A stretch of 5,616 nt of DNA from Limnoraphis robusta CS-951 (GTDB lineage Bacteria; Cyanobacteriota; Cyanobacteriia; Cyanobacteriales; Microcoleaceae). The position numbers and the translations under genes are program-made. The notes beneath the pieces were generated by a model. It saw only the letters and a program-made list of their open reading frames with translations, made no database searches and was not told where the DNA came from. Location of the stretch: the NCBI RefSeq assembly GCF_000972705.2, contig NZ_LATL02000032.1, forward strand, positions 8,742 to 14,357, read 5' to 3'. The number at the start of each line of letters is the position of its first letter. The stretch's first letter is position 1. Below, piece by piece: positions 5,135 through 5,616 of the stretch.

Positions 5135-5541
5135 ACATTTTTAAGTTCGCTTATATTGCTGTAGCTGAGATCAACACCTGTGAGATCAACATCTTCGAGA
5201 TATTCAAAATTTCCCCTCTCAAACTCGGCATGGCTGAGATTTGCACCTTGTAAATAAACATAATACAGATTTGTTATTTTGCTGTAGCTAAGATCGGCTC
5301 CTTGTAAATAAACATGATACAGATTTGTTATTTTGCTGTAGCTAAGATCGGCTCCTTCTAACAATACACTTTCTAGATTTGCTATATTGCTATGGCTGAG
5401 ATTTGCGCCTTCTAACAGCACATTTTTTAGATTTGTTATATTGCTATAGCTGAGATCAACACCTGTAAGATCAATATCTTCGAGATCCTGAAATGTTCGT
5501 TGTCCCGCTTGATAAGCATCTATTACGTCTTGTCGGTTCAT
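5032..5541 (-). CDS. pentapeptide-repeat protein, N-terminal part of an interrupted gene
   Basis: The frame starts at ATG 5541 (MNRQDVIDAYQAGQRTF), an N-terminal cap often seen before cyanobacterial pentapeptide arrays. ATGs at 5556 and 5553 are in frame alternatives. After the cap come repeats with a clear 18-residue period: NLKNVLLEGANLSHSNIA, NLESVLLEGADLSYSKIT, and two that begin NLYHV and NLYYV. Native sequence ends at residue 136 (LKNV); the last 33 residues, from PKKLEPNDF, come from inserted DNA and end in TGA at 5032. Removing 302 bp puts this frame in register with the downstream part and gives about 492 residues. An extended -10 box lies just upstream, so the gene start seems intact although the product is truncated. 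Confidence 0.75.
   Translation of the reverse strand: MNRQDVIDAYQAGQRTFQDLEDIDLTGVDLSYSNITNLKNVLLEGANLSHSNIANLESVLLEGADLSYSKITNLYHVYLQGADLSYSKITNLYYVYLQGANLSHAEFERGNFEYLEDVDLTGVDLSYSNISELKNVPKKLEPNDFGANLSGSANDVANQSKHGLRVFEE
5135..5200. repeat. 66-bp perfect direct repeat, right copy
   Basis: This is the second copy of 4833-4898. It directly abuts the TTTTCGGC end of the inserted segment, while the left copy is separated from the GCCGAAAA end by 8 bp (4899-4906). Confidence 0.95.
5201..5487 (-). repeat. 54-bp (18-residue) tandem repeat array in the pentapeptide gene
   Basis: Units of 54 bp encode the pattern NLxxVxLxGAxLSxSxIx. The spacing of equivalent Asn residues is exactly 18 over four units, and a five-residue step (RGNFE) precedes the following unit. 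The array continues beyond the insertion to about 4685. The period differs from the 20-residue coil expected of four pentapeptides. Confidence 0.75.
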
Positions 5542-5564
5542 CGTTGTACACATCATGTATTCCG

Positions 5565-5573
5565 ATTATAGCA
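5565..5573 (-). promoter_or_regulatory. extended -10 promoter of the pentapeptide gene
   Basis: On the minus strand the sequence is TGCTATAAT, a perfect extended -10 element. No good -35 hexamer is found at 16-18 nt upstream. Transcription would begin near 5557-5559, leaving almost no leader before ATG 5556 and about 17 nt before ATG 5541. No Shine-Dalgarno site precedes either. Confidence 0.55.
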
Positions 5574-5616
5574 CATTTGAAAGATCACAAGAGGTTTCAA
5601 CTTGATGGGTTATGCT

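Overview
The window looks like chromosomal DNA of a filamentous, Planktothrix/Oscillatoria-like cyanobacterium. This is an inference from the AT-rich coding style, the many short dispersed hairpin repeats, a long pentapeptide-repeat gene and a Nif11-type peptide pathway. I cannot name the species.

Layout. Positions 1-469 (+) hold the 3' end of a YvcK/CofD-like gene, broken here by one extra A. It is followed 14 nt later by tsaE (484-939, +), the ATPase of tRNA t6A synthesis. Positions 940-1191 are non-coding and hold a dispersed hairpin repeat. That repeat carries a 103-bp mini-transposon with TA target duplication, and the matching empty site lies at 3715-3754 in the same window.

The most interesting part is a compact minus-strand gene set, read from right to left: a 140-residue Nif11-leader precursor peptide (2726-3148), a radical SAM/SPASM maturase (1409-2668) and a 69-residue protein (1192-1401). 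The precursor ends in a Gly-Gly leader boundary and a core with three near-identical repeats, each centred on Met/Ile-Tyr-Gly. This is the organisation of spliceotide pathways (Pleurocapsa PlpA/PlpX/PlpY), in which a radical SAM splicease removes a tyramine equivalent at X-Tyr-Gly and leaves an alpha-keto-beta-amino acid. No protease or exporter is visible in the window. Upstream of the precursor, 3162-3760 is non-coding and contains a small operator-like palindrome, a large nested inverted repeat and a second copy of the dispersed hairpin repeat.

The right third (3761-5541, -) is a pentapeptide-repeat-type gene split in two. A GC-richer segment of 236 bp sits between two perfect 66-bp direct repeats. 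Removing one repeat plus the segment (302 bp) restores a single frame of about 492-497 residues. The segment has short GCCGAAAA inverted ends, so it may be a small mobile element, but an assembly artefact is also possible. The gene itself has an N-terminal array of 18-residue repeats and a C-terminal array of seventeen 15-bp pentapeptide units.
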